DNA from: Actinomycetota bacterium
GTDB lineage: Bacteria; Actinomycetota; Acidimicrobiia; Acidimicrobiales; JAHWLA01
Direction: 5' to 3'
Assembly (NCBI GenBank): GCA_019347595.1
Contig: JAHWLA010000059.1
Location: 1-12,234 of the forward strand
Length of the DNA: 12,234 nt
The position numbers were made by a program, and so were the translations under genes. How positions within the stretch are numbered: position 1 is the first letter of the stretch; each line of letters opens with the position of its first letter. The notes beneath the pieces are model-generated. The model worked only from the letters and a program-made list of their open reading frames with translations. It was not told where the DNA came from and did not search any database. Positions 1-5,756 of this stretch are shown here, piece after piece.

Positions 1-999
1 GGCGCCCACGAACCCGGCGACCGACGCGCCGCCCGCCACGGCGAGCAGTACCACCACCGGGTGGAGGTCGAGCGCCTTCCCGTAGACGACCGGCGCCAGC
101 AGGTCGTTGTCGAGCTGCTGCACGACCAGGGCCACACCGGCGACGATGAGCGCCGGGACGAAGCCCGCGGTGACCATGGTGACGAGCACGGCGACGATGC
201 CTGCGGCGGCCGCGCCCACGAACGGCACGAAGGCGGCGACGAACGTCAGCACGACGACCGGCAGGATCAGGCCTCCCGACACGGCGACCAGCGTGATCCC
301 CATGATCGTCGCCTCCACCGCGCCCAGGGCGGCCGCTCCCCGCAGGTAACCGGCCAGCGTGTCCCACGCCCGTCCCGCCAGCCGCCCGACGAGCTCGCGG
401 CGCTCCTCGGGGAAGGCGCGCAGTGCCGCTCGTTGGAAGCGCTCGCCGTCCTTGACGAAGAAGAAGGTGAGGACGAGCGCCAGCAGCAGCCCGGCCACCA
501 CCTCGGCGAAGAGCACGGCGCCTTGCAGGACGAAGCCGCCGGGCGACGCCACCGAGTTGCGCAGCGTCTCCCCGAGTTGCGACTGGAGCTGGTCGAGGCG
601 GGCCCGGTCGACGGGGACGGGCGAGTCCTCCACCAACCACGTCTCGATGCGCCCGAAGGCGTCGGCGATGGTGGGCGGGACCTGGCTGAACTCCTCGGCC
701 AGGGCGGGGACGACCAAGGCGACGACGCCGGCCACGGTGGCCAGGAACCCGAGGAACACAGCCCAGGCGGCGGCCAGCGGTGGCAGGCCGCGGCGCCGCA
801 GCGCTCGCGCCGGCGCCGCCAGGGCCACGGTGAGGAACAGGGCGACGATGACCGGGAAGACGACGAGCCGCAAAGCATCGAGCAGCCGCAGCACGGCCCA
901 GCCCGCCGCGGCGACGACCAGCAGCCGCCAGGAGTAGGCGGCCAGGCGGTCGACGGTTGGGTGCACGCGTCGCTCGCCCGCGCTCGAGTCGGTGGTCAC
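1..999 (-). CDS. AI-2E/PerM family transporter (C-terminus cut by window edge)
   Basis: Polytopic inner-membrane protein of the AI-2E/PerM (UPF0118) family; members are proposed exporters or cation/proton antiporters, and the substrate here cannot be told. The 333 codons present read to the window edge with no stop. Hydrophobic segments lie near residues 25-60, 78-100 and 158-182, followed by the family's C-terminal membrane block with PFVGA (259-263), QQLDN (294-298) and DLHPVVVLLAV (311-321), which are the strongest family marks. A soluble stretch (102-150) separates the early helices, as is usual. The GTG at 999 was chosen because a GGGTAC element ends 9 nt upstream and no properly spaced Shine-Dalgarno exists; in-frame GTGs at 1023 and 966 are alternatives. 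It is divergent from the STAS pair. The family call is firm, the start uncertain. Confidence 0.9.
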   Translation of the reverse strand, partial: MTTDSSAGERRVHPTVDRLAAYSWRLLVVAAAGWAVLRLLDALRLVVFPVIVALFLTVALAAPARALRRRGLPPLAAAWAVFLGFLATVAGVVALVVPALAEEFSQVPPTIADAFGRIETWLVEDSPVPVDRARLDQLQSQLGETLRNSVASPGGFVLQGAVLFAEVVAGLLLALVLTFFFVKDGERFQRAALRAFPEERRELVGRLAGRAWDTLAGYLRGAAALGAVEATIMGITLVAVSGGLILPVVVLTFVAAFVPFVGAAAAGIVAVLVTMVTAGFVPALIVAGVALVVQQLDNDLLAPVVYGKALDLHPVVVLLAVAGGASVAGFVGA

Positions 1000-1008
1000 C
1001 TCTCTGTC

Positions 1009-1014
1009 GTACCC
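1009..1014 (-). promoter_or_regulatory. Possible -10 element (GGGTAC) for the AI-2E family gene
   Basis: GGGTAC on the minus strand stands 9 nt before the GTG at 999, which would give a leaderless or nearly leaderless mRNA. No convincing -35 is seen at 15 nt; GTAG lies at 13 nt. GGGTA is common in such GC-rich DNA, so this rests mainly on position. Confidence 0.3.
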
Positions 1015-1071
1015 GGATGCCACCGCGCTACCCGGCGGGCGACAAGTCCGCCCCGCCGCCCCGCCCGCTTC

Positions 1072-1088
1072 GTAACCGGACGGCAACC
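1072..1088. promoter_or_regulatory. Direct-repeat element GTAACC-N5-GCAACC, copy 1
   Basis: Two near-identical hexamers with an 11-bp period lie in the divergent region between the AI-2E gene and the STAS pair. A second copy with the same geometry and TTC flank lies at 3380-3396. One-helical-turn direct repeats are typical of OmpR/PhoB-class response regulator sites, and GTAAC-type repeats recall actinobacterial MtrA boxes. The regulator identity is inferred. Confidence 0.45.
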
Positions 1089-1113
1089 GTTTCGCAGCGC
1101 GATCGCAGGGTCG
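1089..1113 (+). promoter_or_regulatory. Possible SigB/SigF-type promoter upstream of the STAS pair
   Basis: GTTT (1089-1092), a 15-nt spacer and GGGTCG (1108-1113) fit the GTTT-N(13-17)-GGGTA pattern of general-stress sigma factors apart from the final bases of the -10. It stands 30 nt before the ATG at 1144 and abuts the direct repeat at 1072-1088. Confidence 0.35.
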
Positions 1114-1143
1114 GCCGGTCACACTGCTCGCAGGGAGGTTGTG

Positions 1144-1419
1144 ATGCTCGCTCCGATCACCGGGATGCAGGACGACGTGGCGACGTGCTCGCCGACACGA
1201 GAGCACGGCGCCGACAACACGTCGTCGTCGCTGCGTCCCACTCTGGTTCGGGTCGGGGCGCCCGGCGGGCTCGATGCCAACATGGGCGGCATCACCGGGC
1301 TCGCCGAGGGCATTCGCAACCTTCGTGCGGCCGGCACGGGTATCGCCGTGTCCGTGTCGGCCGCTCACTTCTGCCGCCCCCTCCGCACCACGGCCTTCGA
1401 CCGGCAGGCGCACGCATGA
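1144..1419 (+). CDS. Small hypothetical protein coupled to the STAS gene
   Basis: A 91-residue product I do not recognise. ATG 1144 is preceded by AGGGAGG (1132-1138) at 5 nt, a very good ribosome site; GTG 1141 is a less well spaced alternative. The stop overlaps the next start (ATGA, 1416-1419), so the two genes are probably translationally coupled. GC-rich third positions look like a real gene. The first 30 residues are polar; residues 33-70 contain a VRV strand, GGLD and an amphipathic helix, a faint echo of the start of a STAS domain (compare VRL...GELD in its neighbour). It has no signal peptide or membrane segment. It could be a degenerate STAS-like partner; this is only a resemblance by eye. 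Confidence 0.6.
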   Translation: MLAPITGMQDDVATCSPTREHGADNTSSSLRPTLVRVGAPGGLDANMGGITGLAEGIRNLRAAGTGIAVSVSAAHFCRPLRTTAFDRQAHA

Positions 1420-1769
1420 CCGCCGGGACCGACATGCCGACCGCACCCGCAGCGATACCCCAGCGCCTGCGGGTGACGGAGGAGCGGCTCGGGGGCGGCA
1501 TCGTTCGGCTGCGGCTCGCAGGGGAGCTCGATCCGGTGACGGGCGAGCACCTGCGGGCGGCCGCCCGGGCGGGCCGGTTCGGGTTCTGCGCCTGTTTCGA
1601 GATCGACCTCGGTTCGCTGAGCTACGTCGATGCCGGAGGGATGGCGGCCCTGGCCGACGCCGTGCATGCAATCGAGGATGTCGGCGGCTGCGTCGTGGTG
1701 GCGGCAGGTGACGCCGCACAGCGGGTCGCCCACGCGGCCGGGGTGAGCCGCGAGGTCGTCTTCGCCTGA
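1416..1769 (+). CDS. Single-domain STAS protein (anti-sigma factor antagonist-like)
   Basis: A 117-residue protein that is nearly all STAS domain: GIVRLRLAGELD (28-39) forms the first strand and turn, FEIDLGSLSYVDAGGMAAL (61-79) the central strand and phosphorylation loop, then helix, strand VVVAA and a final helix. STAS antagonists such as SpoIIAA and RsbV bind anti-sigma kinases and are switched off by phosphorylation of a serine in the DSSG/DSTG loop. Here the loop is D72-A73-G74-G75, so the usual acceptor serine is alanine. It may be always active, or belong to another STAS-based complex. No anti-sigma kinase or sigma gene lies in the window. The start is fixed by the ATGA overlap with the upstream gene. 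The fold is well supported, the partner unknown. Confidence 0.85.
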   Translation: MTAGTDMPTAPAAIPQRLRVTEERLGGGIVRLRLAGELDPVTGEHLRAAARAGRFGFCACFEIDLGSLSYVDAGGMAALADAVHAIEDVGGCVVVAAGDAAQRVAHAAGVSREVVFA

Positions 1770-1782
1770 CGGCGTTCGTCGC

Positions 1783-1829
1783 TTCTGGAGGCAAGGACGC
1801 CCGCTGAGCGGGCGTTTTTGCCTCCAGAA
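1783..1829. terminator. Long bidirectional hairpin terminator
   Basis: Outer arms TTCTGGAGGCAA (1783-1794) and TTGCCTCCAGAA (1818-1829) enclose two G.T wobble positions and an inner ACGCCCGC-TGA-GCGGGCGT stem (1797-1815), giving about 22 bp with a 3-nt loop. TTTTT (1815-1819) after the inner stem makes a classic intrinsic terminator for the plus-strand STAS genes. The full stem can also end the minus-strand transpeptidase transcript (stop at 1838). The outer TTCTGG/CCAGAA matches the hairpins at 7812 and 10267. Confidence 0.85.
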
Positions 1830-1837
1830 TTCGCGTG

Positions 1838-3328
1838 TCAGCTCCGGGGCGTTGTCCCGTAGACCCACACGTCGGCGCCGATCGGCGCCAGGCCGTTGGC
1901 CCAGATGTAGTCGATGGCTTCGAGCGTCACCCGCACGCAGCCGTGCGACGCCGGATAGGGCGGCACGAAGGTGTAGCCGTGGATGGCGATGCCATCGGTG
2001 TGGAAGTACTTGGGCCGGTAGAGGCGGCCGAGGTTCGACTCCCGCCACCCGTCGATCTCCCGGTAGATCTCCCACCGTCCCGGCGGGGTGTCGGCCATGT
2101 ACTGCTCGCCGCGGTAGGTGTACGGCTCCTCGGTGCCGGTCGACGTGTTGAAGGCCCACACCACCTGGCCGTTGCGCACGAAGAACAGGAGCTGGCGCGT
2201 CTTGTCGACCTCGATGACGTCGCCGCTCGTCGTGCGCGCCACCGGGCGCGAGGCGCGGACGAGTGCGTCCTGGTCGGCGGCGCTCATGCGGCCGTCGACC
2301 CGCCTGCCCTCGTACTTCTCGAAGGCGTACACCGCCTGCTTGGTCACCTCGCCGAACACGCCGTCGATGGCGCCCACCCAGTAGCCGCGGTCGCGCAGGC
2401 GGCGTTGCAGCCGCTCGACGTGCGGGCCGCGGTCCTGGAACTCGACCCGCAGCCGTTCCCCGTGGACGAGCCAGTACCCCTCGACGGAGTGGGCGGCCAT
2501 CCCCACGACCGGCGGTTGCACGCTGTCGTCGTCCACCGCCGCATTGCCGTGGTCGGGCGGGCCGAACTCGTAGACCTGGCCGTCCGAGCCGACCATCCAG
2601 TACCCGCTGCCGTCGGGCGCCGCCGCCATCCCGACGATCGGCGCGGGGAGCTCCTTGCCGCCCATCGAGTCGCGGAACTCCGCCGATCCGAACGTGAAGA
2701 TGCCGCCGTCGGCGGCGACCATCCAGTAGCCGTCGCCGCTCGGATCGGCGGCCATTCCGACGATGCGCTGGTTGAGGCGGTGCCCGCCCATGGACCCGTG
2801 GAAGCGGGCGGAGCCGAAGGTGAAGATCCCGCCGTCGGCCGCCACCAGCCAGTAGCCGGTGCCGTCGGGGTGCGCGGCCATGCCGACGACGGGCTGGTTG
2901 AGGCGGTGGCCTCCCATCGACCCGAAGAACTCGGCGCGGCCGAAAGTGAAGATGCCGCCGTCGGCCGCCACCATCCAGTAGCCGTCTCCGCTCGGGTGCG
3001 CCGCCATGCCGACGATGGGCTGGTTGAGCGGGTGCCCGCCCATCGATCCGTGGAAGGCGGCGTCGCCGAAGGCGAAGATGCCGCCGTCGGAGGCGACGGC
3101 CCAGTACCCGTTGTTGCCGGGGTGCGCCGCCATGCCGACGAGCGGGCGGTACAGGTCCATGCCGCTCGACGGCCCGAGATCGGGCGCCGCCCCGTAGGCC
3201 GTGACGGTGTTGCGGGCGGGCTCCGCCGATGCGCTCGCGGGTGCCGCGCCCGGGGCGACCACGAAGCCGACGGCGAGCACCACCGTGGCCAGTAGCGGCG
3301 CGAAGAAGGATCGGGTGGACGGCGGCAT
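1838..3328 (-). CDS. Secreted L,D-transpeptidase (YkuD) with repeat domain and peptidoglycan-binding domain
   Basis: A 496-residue exported cell-wall enzyme. Residues 1-34 form a signal peptide (hydrophobic 8-30, Ala/Ser-rich end). Residues 64-273 hold five exact 42-residue repeats, each starting VGMAA and carrying GYWxVxxDG and, in most, GGIFxFG and SMGG; a sixth partial copy follows (274-289). The length and strand pattern suggest a beta-propeller-like fold (inference). Residues about 296-356 match a peptidoglycan_binding_1 domain (VERLQRRLRDRGYW, IDGVFGEVTKQAV). Residues about 368-495 are the YkuD domain with IAIHGY and the catalytic SHGCVR (Cys464, His462). Such enzymes form 3-3 peptidoglycan crosslinks or attach proteins. 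The ATG at 3328 lacks a clear ribosome site but has GGGTAG 9 nt upstream. It converges with the STAS genes and diverges from the GlsB-type gene. Confidence 0.93.
   Translation of the reverse strand: MPPSTRSFFAPLLATVVLAVGFVVAPGAAPASASAEPARNTVTAYGAAPDLGPSSGMDLYRPLVGMAAHPGNNGYWAVASDGGIFAFGDAAFHGSMGGHPLNQPIVGMAAHPSGDGYWMVAADGGIFTFGRAEFFGSMGGHRLNQPVVGMAAHPDGTGYWLVAADGGIFTFGSARFHGSMGGHRLNQRIVGMAADPSGDGYWMVAADGGIFTFGSAEFRDSMGGKELPAPIVGMAAAPDGSGYWMVGSDGQVYEFGPPDHGNAAVDDDSVQPPVVGMAAHSVEGYWLVHGERLRVEFQDRGPHVERLQRRLRDRGYWVGAIDGVFGEVTKQAVYAFEKYEGRRVDGRMSAADQDALVRASRPVARTTSGDVIEVDKTRQLLFFVRNGQVVWAFNTSTGTEEPYTYRGEQYMADTPPGRWEIYREIDGWRESNLGRLYRPKYFHTDGIAIHGYTFVPPYPASHGCVRVTLEAIDYIWANGLAPIGADVWVYGTTPRS
2510..3139 (-). 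repeat. Five in-frame 126-bp coding repeats
   Basis: Five tandem 126-bp units encode the 42-residue repeats (residues 64-273) of the L,D-transpeptidase; a 48-bp sixth remnant follows at 2462-2509. Spacing of the VGM motif (64, 106, 148, 190, 232, 274) is exact, with no insertions. Units 2-4 are the most alike (GIFTFG shared), which fits unit duplication followed by drift at the edges. Confidence 0.9.
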
Positions 3329-3337
3329 GCGCGCGTC

Positions 3338-3343
3338 CTACCC
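3338..3343 (-). promoter_or_regulatory. Possible -10 element (GGGTAG) for the L,D-transpeptidase gene
   Basis: GGGTAG lies 9 nt before the ATG at 3328, the same spacing as GGGTAC before the GTG at 999. The extended GGGTAGGAC is also found before the stress-protein gene (5696-5704). No good -35 is visible. Confidence 0.3.
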
Positions 3344-3379
3344 GGCGACGTCCCGTCGTAGTGGCGTCGTTGTCGTTTC

Positions 3380-3396
3380 GTAACCCGAACGCAACC
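3380..3396. promoter_or_regulatory. Direct-repeat element GTAACC-N5-GCAACC, copy 2
   Basis: Same geometry as the copy at 1072-1088 (17 of 21 aligned bases identical including flanks, counted by eye). It lies 52 nt from the transpeptidase start and 26 nt before the -35-like element of the GlsB-type gene. If an MtrA-like regulator binds here, control of a peptidoglycan enzyme would fit; this is inference. Confidence 0.45.
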
Positions 3397-3421
3397 CGCG
3401 GCACGACGTACGGCTGACGCT

Positions 3422-3446
3422 GTTGCCGGTTCGCCCGCGTGGGTAC
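3422..3446 (+). promoter_or_regulatory. Possible SigB/SigF-type promoter upstream of the GlsB/YeaQ-type gene
   Basis: GTTG (3422-3425), a 15-nt spacer and GGGTAC (3441-3446) resemble general-stress sigma promoters. The predicted leader is about 40 nt and includes the GGAGGGCGGG ribosome site. The spacing equals that of the element at 1089, and a stress-associated family lies downstream. Confidence 0.4.
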
Positions 3447-3492
3447 GACATCGGGCGATGCCAACGAAAACGCGTGACATGGAGGGCGGGAC

Positions 3493-3759
3493 ATGATCGG
3501 GTTCGTGGTCTTCGGGTTGGTCGTCGGGTTCCTCGCCCGTCTTGCCGTGCCCGGCCGGCAGCACCTCAGCCTGCTGGCCACCTTGGTGCTCGGCCTGGTG
3601 GGCTCCGTCGTCGGCGGGGTTGTCGCCAACGCCCTCGGCACCGGCGACCTGTTCGAGCTCAACATCGTCGGCTCGCTGGTGGCGATCGCGACGGCCGTCG
3701 TGCTCGTGGTGGTCGGCGAGCGTGCCGGCGCCGTCCGCGACCACGCCCATCACCGCTAG
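3493..3759 (+). CDS. GlsB/YeaQ/YmgE family small membrane protein
   Basis: An 88-residue membrane protein of the transglycosylase-associated (GlsB/YeaQ/YmgE) family, short Gly-rich proteins often induced in general stress; despite the family name no enzyme activity is established. Three hydrophobic segments are seen at about 1-18, 26-47 and 57-75, with the family pattern MIGFVVFGLVVGFLARL, then GLVGSVVGGVVAN, then a helix ending in VVGER and a short His/Arg tail. GGAGGGCGGG (3481-3490) precedes the ATG closely. The stop (3757-3759) abuts the AGGAGG of the next small gene, so both probably share one mRNA, possibly extending into the protease gene. Confidence 0.88.
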   Translation: MIGFVVFGLVVGFLARLAVPGRQHLSLLATLVLGLVGSVVGGVVANALGTGDLFELNIVGSLVAIATAVVLVVVGERAGAVRDHAHHR

Positions 3760-3769
3760 GAGGCGCGAG

Positions 3770-3997
3770 ATGCGCAAGCAGATGGAAGGCGACAACCGGC
3801 AGCGCCGGCAGCGGGCGCGACAGGCCCGCGAGGAAGGGCAGTCGGCGAGCGAGGCCGGCGTGACCCTCGGTGCGAGCAAGCAGGACCACAGCCTGGGCCG
3901 CCACGACGACCACACCGAGAAGATGGAGGCCCCGGGACGCGGGAAGCAGCAGCCTGAGCGCGCTGCCAACCCCATGCGGCCCGGGTCACGCGACTGA
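3770..3997 (+). CDS. Small charged hypothetical protein
   Basis: A 75-residue, very hydrophilic protein without membrane segment or signal peptide; I assign no function. A textbook AGGAGG (3758-3763) lies 6 nt before the ATG and overlaps the stop of the upstream gene, which strongly supports translation and coupling. Residues 1-25 are Arg/Gln/Glu-rich and likely helical (RQRRQRARQAREEG); a central SASEAGVTLGASKQ stretch looks like a short motif; the C-terminal half is polar and probably disordered. Its stop lies 22 nt before the next start, so it probably belongs to an operon of GlsB-type protein, this protein and the site-2 protease. It could be a nucleic-acid-binding or stress-related small protein, but nothing decides this. 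Confidence 0.75.
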   Translation: MRKQMEGDNRQRRQRARQAREEGQSASEAGVTLGASKQDHSLGRHDDHTEKMEAPGRGKQQPERAANPMRPGSRD

Positions 3998-4019
3998 GAC
4001 GCCACGGGGCGGAGGACGA

Positions 4020-5195
4020 ATGAGGATCGGCCGGATCAGCGGGTTCGAGGTCAAGGTTCACTGGAGCACGCTGGTGATCTTCTCGCTCATCGTGCTCAGC
4101 CTGGCCACGGTGCAGCTTCCCGAGGACGCGCCTGCGTACGGCGAGGGCGCGTACTGGGTGGCGGCGCTGGTGGCGGGGCTCGTGTTCTACGCGTCGCTCA
4201 TGGCCCACGAGGTCAGCCACGCGGTGATGGCACGGCGCGAAGGCATCGAGGTCGACAGCCTGACGTTGTGGATGCTCGGCGGCGTGGCGTCGCTCCACGG
4301 CGAGCCACGCGATCCGCGAGGCGACCTTCGCATCGCGGGGATCGGCCCCGCCGTGAGCCTGGCGCTCGCCGTGGCCTTCGGCCTGGTGGCCGCCGCCGTC
4401 GGGGCACTCGGCGGGCCCACCATCATCCAGGCGACGTTCGCCTGGCTGGCCGGCATCAACGGCATCCTCGCCCTGTTCAACCTCATCCCGGCTGCCCCGC
4501 TCGACGGCGGCCGCATCCTGCGGGCGATCCTCTGGCGCACCCGCGGCGATCGCACAGCGGCGGCCGTGGCGGCCACGCGGGCAGGCGAGTTGTTCGGGTA
4601 CCTGCTCGTCGGCATGGGGATCGCCCGCCTGCTGTTCGGCGTCGGCTTCGGCGGGGTGTGGTTCATCCTCCTGGGCTGGTTCGTTCTCAATGCGGCACGA
4701 GCCGAACGGGCGCAGGTGCACGTGCGCGACGCGCTCGGTGACCTCAAGGTGGCCGACGTGATGACCCCGGCCCCCGTCACCGCGCCGGCGGAAATCACGG
4801 TGGCGAGCCTGCTCGAGGACTACGTGCTGCGCACCCGGCACAGTGCCTTCCCGCTCGTCGACGCCGACGGGCATCCCGCCGGGCTGGTGACGCTGACGCA
4901 GCTCCGCGGCGTCGCGCGCGACGAGCGCGACGAGGTGCTCGTGCAGGCGGTCGCCTGTTCTCGTGACGACGTGGCGACGGCGCATCCGGACGATCCGCTG
5001 CTCGACGTGGTGACGACGCTGAACCGCTGCGGGCACGGGCGCGTTCTCGTCGTCGACGGCGGTCGTGTCGTCGGCATCGTCACGCCCACCGACGTCGCTC
5101 GGGCGTTGGACGTTGCCACGTTGGACGAGCCGACCATCGACGTGCGGGACCGCCCGTCGATCGGAGGACTGCTGGAGCCTCGGTCACGCGGCTAG
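4020..5195 (+). CDS. Site-2-protease-type M50 metalloprotease with two CBS domains
   Basis: A 391-residue intramembrane zinc protease. HEVSH (63-67) is the HExxH zinc site, and NLIPAAPLDGG (154-164) supplies the third ligand Asp162 in the conserved NxxPxxxLDGG motif. Hydrophobic segments near 17-32, 45-62, 105-130, 136-153 and 190-224 fit the family. Residues about 244-300 (DVMTPAPVTA onward) and 306-367 (ending VVGIVTPTDVARAL) are two CBS domains, which usually bind adenine nucleotides and regulate the attached protein. The arrangement matches mycobacterial Rv2625c-type proteins. The substrate is unknown; membrane-anchored anti-sigma factors or short peptides are typical. ATG 4020 has GGAGGACGA just upstream. 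The stop is 13 nt from that of the convergent stress-protein gene, with no hairpin between them. Confidence 0.93.
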   Translation: MRIGRISGFEVKVHWSTLVIFSLIVLSLATVQLPEDAPAYGEGAYWVAALVAGLVFYASLMAHEVSHAVMARREGIEVDSLTLWMLGGVASLHGEPRDPRGDLRIAGIGPAVSLALAVAFGLVAAAVGALGGPTIIQATFAWLAGINGILALFNLIPAAPLDGGRILRAILWRTRGDRTAAAVAATRAGELFGYLLVGMGIARLLFGVGFGGVWFILLGWFVLNAARAERAQVHVRDALGDLKVADVMTPAPVTAPAEITVASLLEDYVLRTRHSAFPLVDADGHPAGLVTLTQLRGVARDERDEVLVQAVACSRDDVATAHPDDPLLDVVTTLNRCGHGRVLVVDGGRVVGIVTPTDVARALDVATLDEPTIDVRDRPSIGGLLEPRSRG

Positions 5196-5208
5196 TGATC
5201 GCTCGTCG

Positions 5209-5682
5209 TTACTGGTGATCGGGCGGCGGCGCCCCGCTGACCACCAGCACGGGCCGGTGCGTCGTCCGCACGACCGCGTCGGCGATCGACGGGTCGAGGA
5301 GCCGGCGCAGCGCGCTCTTGTCGTGCGACCCGACGACGATCACATCGACGTCGTGCTGCTCGGCCGCCGCGCAGATCTCGAGGACGGCGTCGCCCTCCCG
5401 GACGAGGGCCTCGGGCGCGGGGATGCCTGCCTGCTCGGCCAGCGCCATGAGCTCGGTCGTCTCGTCGTCGTCGGCATGCCCGTCGTAGGCAGCGTCGAGC
5501 CAGCGGGGATCGACGGCGAGCGGTGCCACGGCCCCGAACCCTGCGGTGCCCACCCACGGCGTCGGCAGCTCGCTCACGTTGATGACGAGGTACCGGCTGT
5601 CGGGGCCGAAGAGGCGGACGGCGGCGCGCGCGGCCCGCACGGAAACAGGTGCCTCGTCCAGGGCGATGAGTACGGTGGGCAT
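5209..5682 (-). CDS. Universal stress protein (UspA) family, altered nucleotide motif
   Basis: A 157-residue single UspA domain: MPTVLIALDE (1-10) is the first strand with the conserved Asp, and VIVVGSHDKSALRRLLDPS (115-132 region) followed by ADAVVRTTHRPVLVV is the C-terminal half. ATP-binding members have G-2x-G-9x-G-(S/T); here the first Gly (118) is kept but the next two are Asp121 and Pro131, so nucleotide binding is doubtful or altered. ATG 5682 was preferred over ATG 5733 because the domain begins exactly there and the longer start would add 17 non-domain residues and overlap the promoter. It is divergent from the YihY gene (74-nt gap) and convergent with the CBS protease. Confidence 0.9.
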   Translation of the reverse strand: MPTVLIALDEAPVSVRAARAAVRLFGPDSRYLVINVSELPTPWVGTAGFGAVAPLAVDPRWLDAAYDGHADDDETTELMALAEQAGIPAPEALVREGDAVLEICAAAEQHDVDVIVVGSHDKSALRRLLDPSIADAVVRTTHRPVLVVSGAPPPDHQ

Positions 5683-5698
5683 GGCGCTGCCCACGGTC

Positions 5699-5723
5699 CT
5701 ACCCGGCTGGGCGGGAACGGTAC
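5699..5723 (-). promoter_or_regulatory. Possible promoter of the universal stress protein gene
   Basis: GGGTAG (5704-5699), with GTAC exactly 15 nt further upstream (5723-5720), gives the same spacing as the elements at 1089 and 3422, but the -35 match is poor. It would give a leader of roughly 10 nt before the ATG at 5682. Confidence 0.25.
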
Positions 5724-5756
5724 CGTCCGGCACGACCGAGAGGACCCGCGGTTGCC

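Noticed and set aside
61..1419. Long plus-strand frame of 452 codons at the left end
   Set aside because: Its first 1,000 bases are antisense to the AI-2E family gene and encode a low-complexity Asp/Gly/Arg/His product. Only the last part from ATG 1144 has a ribosome site and gene-like context.
2510..3139. Regular 126-bp tandem repeats as a possible CRISPR or satellite array
   Set aside because: The units are in-frame protein repeats with no spacers; period and content fit 42-residue domains.
1835..3295. 486-codon plus-strand frame with regular repeats
   Set aside because: It is the antisense shadow of the transpeptidase; its repeats simply mirror the 126-bp coding units.
3756..5036. 426-codon minus-strand frame opposite the M50-CBS protease
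   Set aside because: Composition is typical of a high-GC antisense shadow, and the plus-strand protein has intact catalytic and CBS motifs.
5683..5733. N-terminal extension of the universal stress protein to ATG 5733
   Set aside because: The extra 17 residues are not part of the UspA fold, and the stretch holds the likely promoter elements.
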